From contig NZ_JARZHH010000018.1 of NCBI RefSeq assembly GCF_029946515.1, positions 1 through 64,000 on the forward strand: 64,000 nucleotides of DNA, read 5' to 3'. The notes under the pieces were generated by a model. It searched no databases. It was not told the origin of the DNA and was given only the letters and a program-made list of their open reading frames with translations. Every line of letters begins with the position of its first letter. Position 1 is the stretch's first letter. Origin of the DNA: Polyangium sp. 6x1 (GTDB lineage Bacteria; Myxococcota_A; Polyangia; Polyangiales; Polyangiaceae). Shown here one piece after another: positions 18,069 to 30,195 of the stretch. The position numbers and the translations under genes were made by a program.

Positions 18069-19150
18069 CCTCGCGCCTCCGCGAGCCTTCGGCCCGTCTG
18101 GGCATCGAAGAACATGCAATGGCGCAGCTCGACCGCCGCGAGCAGCGCGTCGCCCGGCGAAAAGGCCCCCCAGCCCGGCATGCGCGCCGCGATCCGCGTG
18201 CCCGACGCGTCGAGATAGAGATACGTCTCGGCGCCGAGCGGCTCGGCGTGCACGACCTTCGCGGAGATCGAGATGTCGTCGGCGCGTGGTTTGTCGCGCA
18301 CGATCGATACATGCTCCGGCCGGATCCCCACGACGACGCGGTTCGGCAGCCCGAGCGTGACCGGCACCGAAAAGAGGAGGCTCGGCGCCTCGATCGTCCC
18401 CGCGTGGTGCGTCGCCTCGATGCGATTGATGGCAGGCGTCCCGAGGAACGAGGCCACGAAGACGTTCGCGGGCGCCTCGTAAATGTCCCTGGGCGCCCCC
18501 ACCTGCTGGAGCACGCCGCCCTTCATCACGGCGATTCGATCGCCGATCGTCATTGCCTCGACCTGGTCGTGCGTGACGTAAATGCTGGTGACGCCGAGCC
18601 GGCGCACGAGCGAAGCGAGCTCGACGCGCAATTCGGCCCGGAGCGCGGCGTCGAGGTTCGAGAGCGGCTCGTCGAAGAGAAAGACCCGCGGCGAACGCAC
18701 GATCGCCCGCCCCATCGCGACCCGCTGCCGCTCCCCGCCCGAGAGCTCCCCGGGGCGCCGATCGAGCAGCTTCGACAAACCGAGCATCTCCGCCGCCTCG
18801 CGGACCTTTTTGTCTTGCTCGTCGCGCGGCATGCCGCGCATTTTGAGCGGGAAGGCCAGAATCTCGCGCACCTTCATGTGCGGGTAGAGGGCATACCCCT
18901 GAAACACCATCGCGACGTCGCGGTCCTGCGGCGCCACGTGCGTGACGTCGCGCCCGTCGATCCGGATCGTGCCCGCGTCGGGCGTATCGAGTCCCGAGAC
19001 GAGGCGCAGCGTCGTCGATTTGCCGCAGCCCGAGGGGCCGACGAGCACGAGCATCTCGCCGTCGCGCACGTCGAGATCGAGTTTGTCGAGGGCGGGGATT
19101 TCGGTGCCGGGGTGCCGCCGGACGAGGCCGCGGAGCTCGATCGTCGCCAT
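18065..19150 (-). CDS. ABC importer ATPase, UgpC/MalK family
   Basis: 361 residues. Walker A GPSGCGKST (about 38-46), Q-loop VFQGYALYPHM, signature LSGGERQR, Walker B VFLFDEPLSNLD and the switch His in VTHDQ are all intact. The C-terminal 120 residues form the MalK/UgpC-type OB-fold regulatory region (VVVGIRPEHV). It starts 3 bp after the HAD phosphatase stop and overlaps the binding protein gene by 4 bp, so it is the second gene of the operon. Confidence 0.93.
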   Translation of the reverse strand: MATIELRGLVRRHPGTEIPALDKLDLDVRDGEMLVLVGPSGCGKSTTLRLVSGLDTPDAGTIRIDGRDVTHVAPQDRDVAMVFQGYALYPHMKVREILAFPLKMRGMPRDEQDKKVREAAEMLGLSKLLDRRPGELSGGERQRVAMGRAIVRSPRVFLFDEPLSNLDAALRAELRVELASLVRRLGVTSIYVTHDQVEAMTIGDRIAVMKGGVLQQVGAPRDIYEAPANVFVASFLGTPAINRIEATHHAGTIEAPSLLFSVPVTLGLPNRVVVGIRPEHVSIVRDKPRADDISISAKVVHAEPLGAETYLYLDASGTRIAARMPGWGAFSPGDALLAAVELRHCMFFDAQTGRRLAEARG

Positions 19151-19153
19151 GGC

Positions 19154-19948
19154 TCAGGTCCCGACGACGACGAGCTCGGGCACCTCGGCCGCGCGCGCGA
19201 GCAATCCCGCCTTCGGGCGCACGCCGACCGGCACGCGCGAGGCCGCGAGCATGGGCACGTCGTAACTCGAATCCCCGAACGCGCCGAGCAGCGTCGCGCC
19301 CGGGCAGGCCTCGCGCAGCGCGATGGGCTTATTGTCCCCATACACGGGCCGCCCGGCGAGCTCGGCCGTGATGCGCCCGTCTTGCATGCGCGGCGTCATC
19401 GCGACGACGCGATTCGCCGGGATTCCGAGGAGCGCCACGCCAATCTCGACGATCCAGCGCGGCGAAGCCGAGACCACCCACACGGGCACCTTTTCGGCCT
19501 CGGCCCAGGCGAGGATGGGCAAAAGAAATCGATGCAGCCGCGCTTCGAGCCCTCGCGAGGCGACGACGCGCCGGGCAAACCCCTCCGCCTCCGCGAGGGA
19601 AAACCCCGCGAAGACCCAGGCCATCATGGCGAAGGCGCGCGCTTCTTCATAGGTGCCGTCCGCGAGCGCGCGATAGAGGCCCTGCGCGATGTCGATCGTG
19701 CTGCCGTCGGCCTTCACGCCGGCCGCGTGGGCCTCGACGATCAGCGCCTCGCGCGCCTCTTCGCGCACCACCGCCTCTTCGATCAGCGCCTCGAAGAGGT
19801 CGTTGCCGACGTCGCCGCTCCAGAGCGTACCGTCTGCGTCGAACGCGAGGACCGGGTCCTCCTCGCGCGGGAGCGCCGCGCGCGCGGCCACGAGGCGCCG
19901 GACGACGCCCTCGGGGGTCTCGTGAATCGGGGTTCGGCCTTGCTGCAC
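19154..19948 (-). CDS. HAD-superfamily phosphatase, phosphoserine-phosphatase-like
   Basis: 264 residues from GTG 19948, preceded by GGGGGAGG; the open frame extends to 20146 but that part is Arg-rich and non-conserved. Motif I is DADGTLW, motif II Ser in VVSASP, motif III Lys in GDNKP and motif IV GDSSYDVPML, so all four HAD catalytic elements are present. A helical cap (about 45-120) suggests a small phosphate ester substrate. As first gene of the ABC operon it may dephosphorylate the imported compound or a derivative. Homoserine/phosphoserine-type or glycerol-phosphate-type activity are both possible. Confidence 0.82.
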   Translation of the reverse strand: MQQGRTPIHETPEGVVRRLVAARAALPREEDPVLAFDADGTLWSGDVGNDLFEALIEEAVVREEAREALIVEAHAAGVKADGSTIDIAQGLYRALADGTYEEARAFAMMAWVFAGFSLAEAEGFARRVVASRGLEARLHRFLLPILAWAEAEKVPVWVVSASPRWIVEIGVALLGIPANRVVAMTPRMQDGRITAELAGRPVYGDNKPIALREACPGATLLGAFGDSSYDVPMLAASRVPVGVRPKAGLLARAAEVPELVVVGT

Positions 19949-20138
19949 GGCCTCCCCCCTACCACATCCAGGGCGCGGCGGGGGATCCTGCAGGCAAACG
20001 AGGCCGTCCGTCGCAGTCCTTGCGCCGCCGCGCACGCCTTGCGTGTCACGGCGACGAGATCCGCCTCGACCTCGGGTATTTCTCGATGTTTTGCGTGGCT
20101 TCGCCCCGCGGCACGATCGTTGCGATGTCGGCTTTCCC

Positions 20139-20522
20139 ATGAACACCCGACATGCCGTCGTTTGGGTCGATCACAATGAAGCGCATATTTTCCACCTCAC
20201 GCCCGACAGTTATGCCGGCGAGGTGATCCGGTCGCCGCACGCGCACACGAAGCTGCACCGCAAGGCGGGCCCGACGGCTTCGTCGGGGCACGCGAGCGAG
20301 GACCCGCATTATTATCACGACGTCGCGATGCACCTCGCCGGCACCGAGGAGATCCTCGTGGTCGGCCCGGCGAACGCGAAGCTCGAGTTCGTCCGTCACC
20401 TCGAGCTCCACCATCACGACCTGCGCGCGAAGGTCGTCGCGGTGGAGACGATGGATCACCCGACCGACAAGGAGATCGCCGCCCACGCGCGCGCCTACTT
20501 CAAGCGCGAAGGCACGCTGTAG
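20139..20522 (+). CDS. Small release-factor-like (baeRF-type) protein
   Basis: 127 residues from ATG 20139. The sequence opens HAVVWVDHNEAHIFHL and later has EEILVVGPANAKLEFVRHL and KVVAVETMDHPTDKEIAAHA, a pattern shared with short proteins named translational machinery protein that contain an eRF1-domain-2/RNase-H-like fold. The middle is His-rich (SPHAHTKLHRK, HASEDPHYYHDVAMHL). It lacks the GGQ motif needed for peptide release. Function unproven. Convergent with treS-mak 10 bp away. Confidence 0.65.
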   Translation: MNTRHAVVWVDHNEAHIFHLTPDSYAGEVIRSPHAHTKLHRKAGPTASSGHASEDPHYYHDVAMHLAGTEEILVVGPANAKLEFVRHLELHHHDLRAKVVAVETMDHPTDKEIAAHARAYFKREGTL

Positions 20523-20532
20523 CGAGCGTCCG

Positions 20533-23843
<3,311 letters not shown>

Positions 23844-23847
<4 letters not shown>

Positions 23848-25856
23848 AGGAAATACTCGTAATCGGTCTCCCTGCGGGCGAGCCTCCGTGCATGGAAGAT
23901 ACAGGCGGGCGACGTCCGCGGGTCGATCTCGACCCAGTTTCGCTTTCCTCGGAACGTATAACGCGCGCCGCTCAGGAGGTCATGGACCTCGAAGCCGCGC
24001 CCCGCGTCCGTGAGGCCCGGCAGATCGAGCTCGACCCACGCGCCGTGGCGGTGATACGGGTCGAGGTTGACGACGACGATCAGCGTGTCGTCGCCGTGCG
24101 TCTTGCCATAGGCGAGGACGAGGTCGCTGTCCGTCTGGAAAAAGCGGAGATTGTCGTTGCGGGCGAGGGCGCGGTGCTCCATCCGGATGCGGTTCACGCG
24201 CGTGATCATGGGGCGCAGGCTGTCCGGCCTGCGGAGGTCCCAGCGGCGGAGCTCGTATTTCTCGCTGTCCGCATACTCCTCGGCGCCCTCGCGCGGGGGC
24301 TTGTGCTCCATGAGCTCGAACGCCGGGCCATAAATGCCATACGAGCTCGACAGGGTGGCGGCGAGGACGAGGCGGAGGAGGAACGCCGCGGGCTCGCCAT
24401 TCTGGAGGTGCTCGGGCAGGATGTCGGGCGTGTTCGGCCAGAAGTTCGGCCGGTAAAACTCGGCGATCTCGGTCCTCGTGAGGTCGTGCATGTACGACGT
24501 GAGCTCGTCCTTGGAGACGCGCCAGGTGAAATACGTGTACGACTGGGTGAAGCCGCGCTTGGCGAGGCCGTACATGAGCGCCGGGCGCGTGAAGGCCTCG
24601 GAGAGGAAGACGACGTCGGGGTGGTCGCGCTTGATCGAGCGGATGACCCATTCCCAGAACGGCAAGGGCTTCGTGTGCGGGTTGTCGACCCGGAAGAAGC
24701 GGACGCCGCGGGCGATCCAGAACCGGAAAATGCCTTCGAGCGAGCGCCAGAGCTCGGGCCACTCCTCGGTCTCGAAATCGAAGGGGTGGATGTCCTGGTA
24801 TTTCTTGGGCGGGTTTTCGGCATGACGCGCCGTGCCGTCTGCGCGGCGCGGGAACCACCCGGGATGCTCTCCGACCCAGGGGTGATCGGGCGAGGCCTGC
24901 AAGGCGATGTCGAGCGCGACGTCGATGCCGAGGCGCGCCGCGGCCTGGAAGAACCTGTCGAAATCGTCGAGGGTGCCGAGCGAGGGGTGCACCGCGGTAT
25001 GCCCGCCCTCGGGCGCGCCGATGGCCCAGGGGCTCCCGACGTCGCCTTGCTCGGCGATGAGCGTATTGTTTTTCCCTTTGCGGTTCGTGTGGCCAATCGG
25101 ATGGATCGGCGGGAGGTAGAGGACGTCGAAGCCCATTTCGGCGACATACGGCAGGCGCGCCTCGGCTTCGGCGAAGGTGCCGTGGAGGCCGGCGTCGCCG
25201 AAGGAGCGAGGAAAGACCTCGTACCACGCGGAAAAGCGGGCCTTTTCGGGGTCGACCACGACCTCGAGCACGCCCGGATATCGCGTGGCGAGGCGGCGAT
25301 CGGGGTGGCGCGCGGCGGCCATGCAAAGGCCGCTGTCGAGCGCGAGCGTGATTCGTTCGGTGAGCGGGAGCGTGTCGTCGCGCAGGCGCGCGGCGATGTC
25401 CGTGAGGGAGCGGGCGTCGTCGCCGGTCGCGTCCTTGGCGGCCTGTTCGAGCAAGATTGCGCCGTCGAGGATGTCGACGGAGACGTCCTGGGCCGCCTCG
25501 ACGCGTTTCTTCAAATCGCGGCGGAACGTACCGAACCGATCGATCAAGGCCTCCACGGTGTATTGCCAGAGGCCGATCGTGTCGGGCGTGAACGACGCGA
25601 CGAATCGATCGGGCTCGGCGGTGGCTTCGAGCGGGACGGAGAGCCAGGGCGGATCGGGATCACCGACGGACGGCGCGGGGCGATAGAGGAGCGAGCCGAC
25701 GAGCAGATCGTGCCCGTCGGCGTACACGATGGCCGAGACGTCGATGCGATCGCCGAGGATACGTTTGATCGGGAAGCGCCCGCCGTCGATCTCGGGACGG
25801 ACGCGCTCGATTTGCACACGCCGGCGGCCTTCTTCAGGGAGCTTGTCGAGATCCAC
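23844..25856 (-). CDS. glgE: Alpha-1,4-glucan:maltose-1-phosphate maltosyltransferase
   Basis: About 670 residues from GTG 25856; the open frame extends to 26090 but homologues start near here (RVQIERVRPEIDGGRFPIKR). GH13_3 features: PPIHPIGHTNRKGKNN loop, nucleophile Asp391 in FFRVDNPHTKP, acid/base Glu420 in VFLSEAFTRP, and a C-terminal beta domain. It transfers maltosyl units from maltose-1-phosphate to growing alpha-1,4-glucan in the cytoplasm, making glycogen from trehalose. Paired with the downstream TreS-Mak. A branching enzyme (GlgB) is expected for the pathway but is not in the window. Confidence 0.95.
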
Positions 25857-25948
25857 CGAGGCGCTTCGATGCGCCCGGGCGCAGCGTGGTTGTCCGAGCG
25901 GGCGGGCCCGGGAAAAGAAAGGTTGTCGTCCGGCCGAGGTCCAGGGTA

Positions 25949-26815
25949 GTGGCGGACCTCGTGATCGAAGCATCCCTGGATCCCCATTTGCGCGCCCGCA
26001 TCGTCTCGTCCCGGCCCCTGCCCGGCGTTCGGGCGGGGTCGGCGCTGGTTTGGCACGACGAGCGATTGCTCGTGATCCAGGACGACGCATTCTCCGTGGT
26101 GTGGGTCGATCCGGCGTCGGAGGCGATTTCGCGTGTCACGCTCGAAGGGAGCGGGGAGGAGCTGCCCAAGTCGAAAAAGCCTGATTTCGAGGCGGCGTTC
26201 GTCGGGCCGGGGCGCGTCGTGACCCTTCTCGGCTCGGGATCGGCGGACACGCGGAGGCACAAGGCGTCGCTCGATCTCGATCACGGCCGCGTGCACGTCG
26301 CGGACCTCGGGCCCCTCTTCGACGCCGTCGAGGCGCGGCTCGGGGCGAGGCCGAACATCGAGGGCGCGGTGCTGTCCGGCGAGGTCCTGCGGCTCTTTCA
26401 TCGCGGCGCGGGGCGCGTGGCGAGCGCGATCGTAGACGTCGCCCGCGGCGCGCTCGAAGGGCGCGGCGTGGAGCTCCTCGGTCACAGGATGTACGATCTC
26501 GGATTCGCGGGAGGCGTGCCGCTGCATTTCACGGACGCGGCCGCATTCGGCGGGCGGACGTTGTACCTCGCCGTCGCCGAGGGCACGCCGAACGCGATCG
26601 ACGACGGGCCGGTCGTGGGCGCCGCCGTCGGGTTTTTCGCCGGGGATCGAGCAAAATACGCGATCCTCGAAGAACCTTCGGGGGAAGGCTCGTGCCGCAA
26701 GGTCGAGGGGCTCGCGTTCGATCCGGAGCGAAAGGCGATCTGGGCCGTCACGGATCCCGATGATCCCGAGCGGCCCGCGGAGCTCTGCAGGATCGCGCTG
26801 GACGGGTTTTTCTGA
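25949..26815 (+). CDS. Uncharacterised propeller-like protein (DUF6929-type)
   Basis: About 288 residues from GTG 25949 (after AGGG); GTG 25886 is an in-frame alternative that would leave only 29 bp to the divergent glgE start. Repeated short strands with G-x-x-L-x-V-I-Q-D-D, DFEAAFVGPGRVVTLLGSGS and VEGLAFDPERKAIWAVTDPDDP look like a six-bladed propeller of the phytase/esterase-like kind. KVEGLAFD near the end is typical of that fold. No signal peptide is seen. Family name is from memory of similar proteins; function unknown. Confidence 0.6.
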   Translation: MADLVIEASLDPHLRARIVSSRPLPGVRAGSALVWHDERLLVIQDDAFSVVWVDPASEAISRVTLEGSGEELPKSKKPDFEAAFVGPGRVVTLLGSGSADTRRHKASLDLDHGRVHVADLGPLFDAVEARLGARPNIEGAVLSGEVLRLFHRGAGRVASAIVDVARGALEGRGVELLGHRMYDLGFAGGVPLHFTDAAAFGGRTLYLAVAEGTPNAIDDGPVVGAAVGFFAGDRAKYAILEEPSGEGSCRKVEGLAFDPERKAIWAVTDPDDPERPAELCRIALDGFF

Positions 26816-26831
26816 GGCGAAGATTTCGGTT

Positions 26832-28391
26832 TCACCACGACGACGGGCGCCGCCGCGAGGAGACGACCGGGACGAGCTCGTTCGGGGTGAAGAGATCCTT
26901 GGTGCGCCAACCTTCGAGGTCGTACTCGTCGAGGCAATGGCCCGCGAAGGCCTTGCAGCGCTCGGCGAGGCCGCTCGTGGTGGCCGTGCTGAGCACGTCG
27001 ATGCGCATGTCGTCGGCGCTCTCCATGCGGTCGCCGGAGGCGAAATGGCTGTCGATCTGGCCGCCGAGCGCGTCCCAGAGCAGCTTCGTGAGCTTGACCC
27101 GGTCGAGCGCGGTGTAGCCGTTCTCGCCGCGCACGAAGCGCTCGAGGTAGGCCCGCGTCTCGGGGTTCATGAAGTCGCTCGCGTTCGCCGAGAGGAAGAC
27201 GTGGCCATTGCCCACGGCCCGCTCGATGACGTCGCGCAGCCGCGGATACGCGAGGGTCGAAAAGATGCGGAAGGACAAACCATGCTCGGGGTTCGGGAGA
27301 CATGCGCCATTCGCCCAGGGCGCCGGGACCCGCGCCTGCGCCTCGGTGAGGCCCCAGAAGAGATTGCGGTAGGAGAGGACCTCGCCGAGCGCCGCACGGA
27401 CCTCGGGCGAGCCGCCGGTGCCCGCCGCCTCGACGGAGCGAAGGAGCAGGCCCGCGAGGAATTCGAGCTTGACGCTGAGGCGCGTGCACTCCTGGAAGCT
27501 CACGCGCGCGGCGAAGGAGGCGCGCTGGAAGGCCATCGCCTGCGCAGCCTCGTCGCGGTACAGAAAGACGTTTTCCCAGGGCACGAGCACGTCGTCGAAC
27601 GAGAGGACGGCCTCGTCCTCTTCGAGGCGGCTCGTCAGCGGATGATCGAAGGGGCTGCCGTGGAGCTTCGTGCTCATGGTGGCGCCCGGGCGGCATTGCA
27701 GCTTCACGCCGCGGCTGCCCATGGGCACGACGAACGAGAGGAAGCACTCCTTTTCGCGCACGATGCCCGGCTGAACGACGAAGCTGCAATGGGAGAGCGC
27801 CGCGGCCGAGGGGACGATCGTCGTGCCATGGACGACGATTCCGGCGTCGGTCTCGCGCTCGACGTGGAGCGGCGTCGGGGCCGCGGCATTCGGCGAGGGG
27901 ACGCGAGGATCGAGCATCGCGTGGTGGAAGAAGAGCGCTTGCCCGCTCGCTTTGTGATACCAGCGCCGCGCATGATCGGCGAAGCGGCCATACACCTCGG
28001 GCGCGGCGCCGAGCGTGGCGACGAGGCTCGCGCCTTCTTCCGGGCTCTGCCCCATCCAGCCATACGTGATGCGCGCCCATTCCGCGATGGCGTCGCGGGC
28101 CGAGACGAGGTCCTCGACGCTCCGCGGGACGCAGAAGAAGCGGTGTGTCCGGGCACCCGAGCCCATTTCCGTCTCCGCCGTGAGCGTCTCCTGCCGCGCT
28201 GGATCGTGCAGGGCGTCATAGAGCCGCGCGAGCATCCGCGTGGCGTTGCGGAAGAACGGGTGGTTCGGCACGTCGGTGACGCGCTCGCCGCGGATCCAGA
28301 CGTCACGCCCGTCACGCAGGCTCTCGAGGTACTCCGCGCCGGTGAGCGGGCGGGTGCGAGACGCAGTGCCATTCGTGCGAGAGGCGCTCAT
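26832..28391 (-). CDS. HpaB/PvcC-like flavin-dependent aromatic monooxygenase
   Basis: 519 residues, the normal size of the 4-hydroxyphenylacetate 3-hydroxylase large component. The N-terminus LTGAEYLESLRDGRDVWIRGERV and the segment NHPFFRN match this family; HASDFMNPETR-like SANASDFMNPETRAYLERF marks the C-terminal domain, and LSFDDVLVPWENVFLYRD is the family-wide FAD/substrate-loop motif. It would hydroxylate a phenol ortho to an existing OH using reduced FAD. The reductase partner (HpaC-like) is not adjacent, so FADH2 must come from elsewhere. Substrate could be free aromatic, tyrosine-derived or a peptidyl-carrier-bound residue. Confidence 0.85.
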   Translation of the reverse strand: MSASRTNGTASRTRPLTGAEYLESLRDGRDVWIRGERVTDVPNHPFFRNATRMLARLYDALHDPARQETLTAETEMGSGARTHRFFCVPRSVEDLVSARDAIAEWARITYGWMGQSPEEGASLVATLGAAPEVYGRFADHARRWYHKASGQALFFHHAMLDPRVPSPNAAAPTPLHVERETDAGIVVHGTTIVPSAAALSHCSFVVQPGIVREKECFLSFVVPMGSRGVKLQCRPGATMSTKLHGSPFDHPLTSRLEEDEAVLSFDDVLVPWENVFLYRDEAAQAMAFQRASFAARVSFQECTRLSVKLEFLAGLLLRSVEAAGTGGSPEVRAALGEVLSYRNLFWGLTEAQARVPAPWANGACLPNPEHGLSFRIFSTLAYPRLRDVIERAVGNGHVFLSANASDFMNPETRAYLERFVRGENGYTALDRVKLTKLLWDALGGQIDSHFASGDRMESADDMRIDVLSTATTSGLAERCKAFAGHCLDEYDLEGWRTKDLFTPNELVPVVSSRRRPSSW

Positions 28392-28537
28392 GAAGTCGTC
28401 TCCTGGAGAAGCCCGGTCGTCTCGACCGGTCCGCCCGTCCTGCCGCCAAATTTCGCCCAGAATACCCCACAGCGCTGCGAAAGGACGTCGCTTTTTTTGG
28501 CGCGCCCGGCGAGCCAGTGCAACATCGCGAGCGCCCC

Positions 28538-29254
28538 ATGCGGAGCCCGCTCGTCCGAACGTTCGTCCTCGTCTGCGCGCTCGCCCTCAGCGCAGGCTGC
28601 TCGCGCGAGGTCGCCGAGCTCGACGCTTCCTTCCTCCTGCCGCCGATCTCCACGGCTGAGCCGCGCGCCGCGCTCGCCCTCGACTGCGACGATCTGCCCC
28701 CGCTGTCGGCCGAAGAAGCCGCTCGTCCGCCGCTGTCGCCTCCGCGCCTCGAAAAATCGACACCGCGGGGAAAACCGCCGGCCTGGAACGCGCTGGCGGA
28801 CGTAACGCTGCCGGATCCGGTCGCGGACAAGGTGGACGCGATCGATGAGGCGTATTTCCGGCGGACGGGCAAACACGTGACGGTGACGAGCGGGACGCGG
28901 GACGCGGCGCGGCAGGCCAAGGCGATGTACAAGATGCTGCGCGTCGGCGGCGATCCGATGCAGCTCTATCGGAACAAGGAGGCCGCGCGGGAGGTCAAGC
29001 AGGCCTACGAGCGAGCGCGCGCGGCGCGCAAGGAGCCGGACGACGTCGTCGCCGCGATGTACGAGGTGCTCAAATCGCAGATCGCCCGCGGCGTGTACAT
29101 TTCGGCGCACCTCCGCGCGGGGGCCGTGGACGTGCGAAACCGCGACATGTCGTCCGCCGACAAAAAGGCGTTCGTCGCGGCCGTGAACGAGGCGAAAGGC
29201 GTGACGCTGCTCGAGGAGTCGGCGCCGCCGCACTGGCATTTGCAGATCGATTGA
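28538..29254 (+). CDS. Lipoprotein with M15-like D-Ala-D-Ala peptidase domain
   Basis: 238 residues from ATG 28538. The signal LVRTFVLVCALALSAGC ends in a lipobox. The domain from about 95 has VTSGTRDAARQAKAMY, SAHLRAGAVDVRNRD and a final PHWHLQID. His and Asp in SAHLRAGAVDVR and His in HWHLQ match the S-x-H-x(2)-G-x-A-x-D and H-x-H zinc ligands of M15/VanY-type peptidases, so cleavage of D-Ala-D-Ala or similar peptidoglycan bonds is plausible. A 50-residue helical insert (PMQLYRNKEAAREVKQAY) separates them. Sits opposite the hydroxylase gene start with about 150 bp between. Confidence 0.72.
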   Translation: MRSPLVRTFVLVCALALSAGCSREVAELDASFLLPPISTAEPRAALALDCDDLPPLSAEEAARPPLSPPRLEKSTPRGKPPAWNALADVTLPDPVADKVDAIDEAYFRRTGKHVTVTSGTRDAARQAKAMYKMLRVGGDPMQLYRNKEAAREVKQAYERARAARKEPDDVVAAMYEVLKSQIARGVYISAHLRAGAVDVRNRDMSSADKKAFVAAVNEAKGVTLLEESAPPHWHLQID

Positions 29255-29261
29255 GGGCGCT

Positions 29262-30149
29262 TCAGGCGATCGCCGTCGCCCATTCCGCAATTTCCCGCCA
29301 GACGGGGAGCGCGCGCGGGTCGGTGACGAGCCCCATGTGATCCGGCGCCCGGCCTTCGTGCTCGGCGTGCGTGACGATCCGCAGCGTTTTGTTCGTGCTG
29401 CCGATGCGCGAGAAGAAACGCGTCACGGAGGCGGGGTGCGCGAGGAGTTTGTCGCCCTCGCTCGCCACGGCGAAGACCGGGCACGTGACGCGGGTGAGCG
29501 CCTCGGCGTAATCGTACCGGTCGTCGACGCTGGCGTATCGATCGGAGGACCACACCTTCCAGAACTGGCGGATGTACGGCAAGGGGACGGCGTCCGAGCC
29601 GATACGAAAAGGTTTGGGGTCGAAGTGACCGACGGCCTCGGCCACGGCGAGCCAGGTCCGGAGGGTGGCCGCCTTCGCGGCGCGCCGCGCGAAGCTCGGT
29701 TCGTCCGAAGGGAACCAGAAATTGCCGGCGATCGAGGCGACGGCGTCGGGGGCCTTGTCGGGAAAAACGCCTGCCGAGGCGAGCGCGGCGTGCGCGCCGA
29801 GGCTGTGGCCGACGACGATCACGGGTTTGCCCGGGAACAGGGAGCGCGTGAGCGCGACGAGCGCGGGGACGTCGTAGAGGATGTAATCGTCGTACGTGTA
29901 GCGCGCGCCTTCGCGCGCCGAGGGGCCGCTCTCGCCGTGGCCGCGGAGGTCCATGGAAACGACCGAGAGCCCGGCCGCGGCGAGCGTCGAGGCGAGGCCC
30001 GCGCCGCGCGGTTTGTCCATGCTCCTGCGGCTCGCCATCATCGCGTGCAAGAGCAGCGCAACCGCGGGCCTGGAGCCTTCGGCGAGGATCTCTCCGCGCA
30101 GGTGCCAGCCGTCGTCGGTCCGGGCGGAGACGGGCCCGATTGCGATCAT
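29262..30149 (-). CDS. Alpha/beta hydrolase
   Basis: 295 residues from ATG 30149; the open frame to 30266 lacks homologous sequence. Oxyanion segment LLLHAMMASRRSMDKP, MDLRGHGESG, nucleophile elbow GHSLGAH and a late His (HAEHEGRAPDHMGL) make up a complete hydrolase core. A flexible lid of about 80 residues follows the elbow. Similar to lysophospholipase/esterase family members annotated as alpha/beta fold hydrolase; substrate unknown. TAGCCT lies 7 nt before the ATG. Divergent from mscS with only 46 bp between start codons. Confidence 0.8.
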   Translation of the reverse strand: MIAIGPVSARTDDGWHLRGEILAEGSRPAVALLLHAMMASRRSMDKPRGAGLASTLAAAGLSVVSMDLRGHGESGPSAREGARYTYDDYILYDVPALVALTRSLFPGKPVIVVGHSLGAHAALASAGVFPDKAPDAVASIAGNFWFPSDEPSFARRAAKAATLRTWLAVAEAVGHFDPKPFRIGSDAVPLPYIRQFWKVWSSDRYASVDDRYDYAEALTRVTCPVFAVASEGDKLLAHPASVTRFFSRIGSTNKTLRIVTHAEHEGRAPDHMGLVTDPRALPVWREIAEWATAIA

Positions 30150-30156
30150 GGGGACG

Positions 30157-30188
30157 AGGCTACCATGCGACGGATCCTTCGCTACAGT
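30157..30188. promoter_or_regulatory. divergent -10-like elements next to two start codons
   Basis: On + strand, TACAGT (30183-30188) is 7 nt before ATG 30196; on - strand, TAGCCT (30162-30157) is 7 nt before ATG 30149. Such placement would put transcript starts at or next to the ATG, giving leaderless mRNAs. No good -35 hexamer was found for either. Confidence 0.3.
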
Positions 30189-30195
30189 GCGCGTC

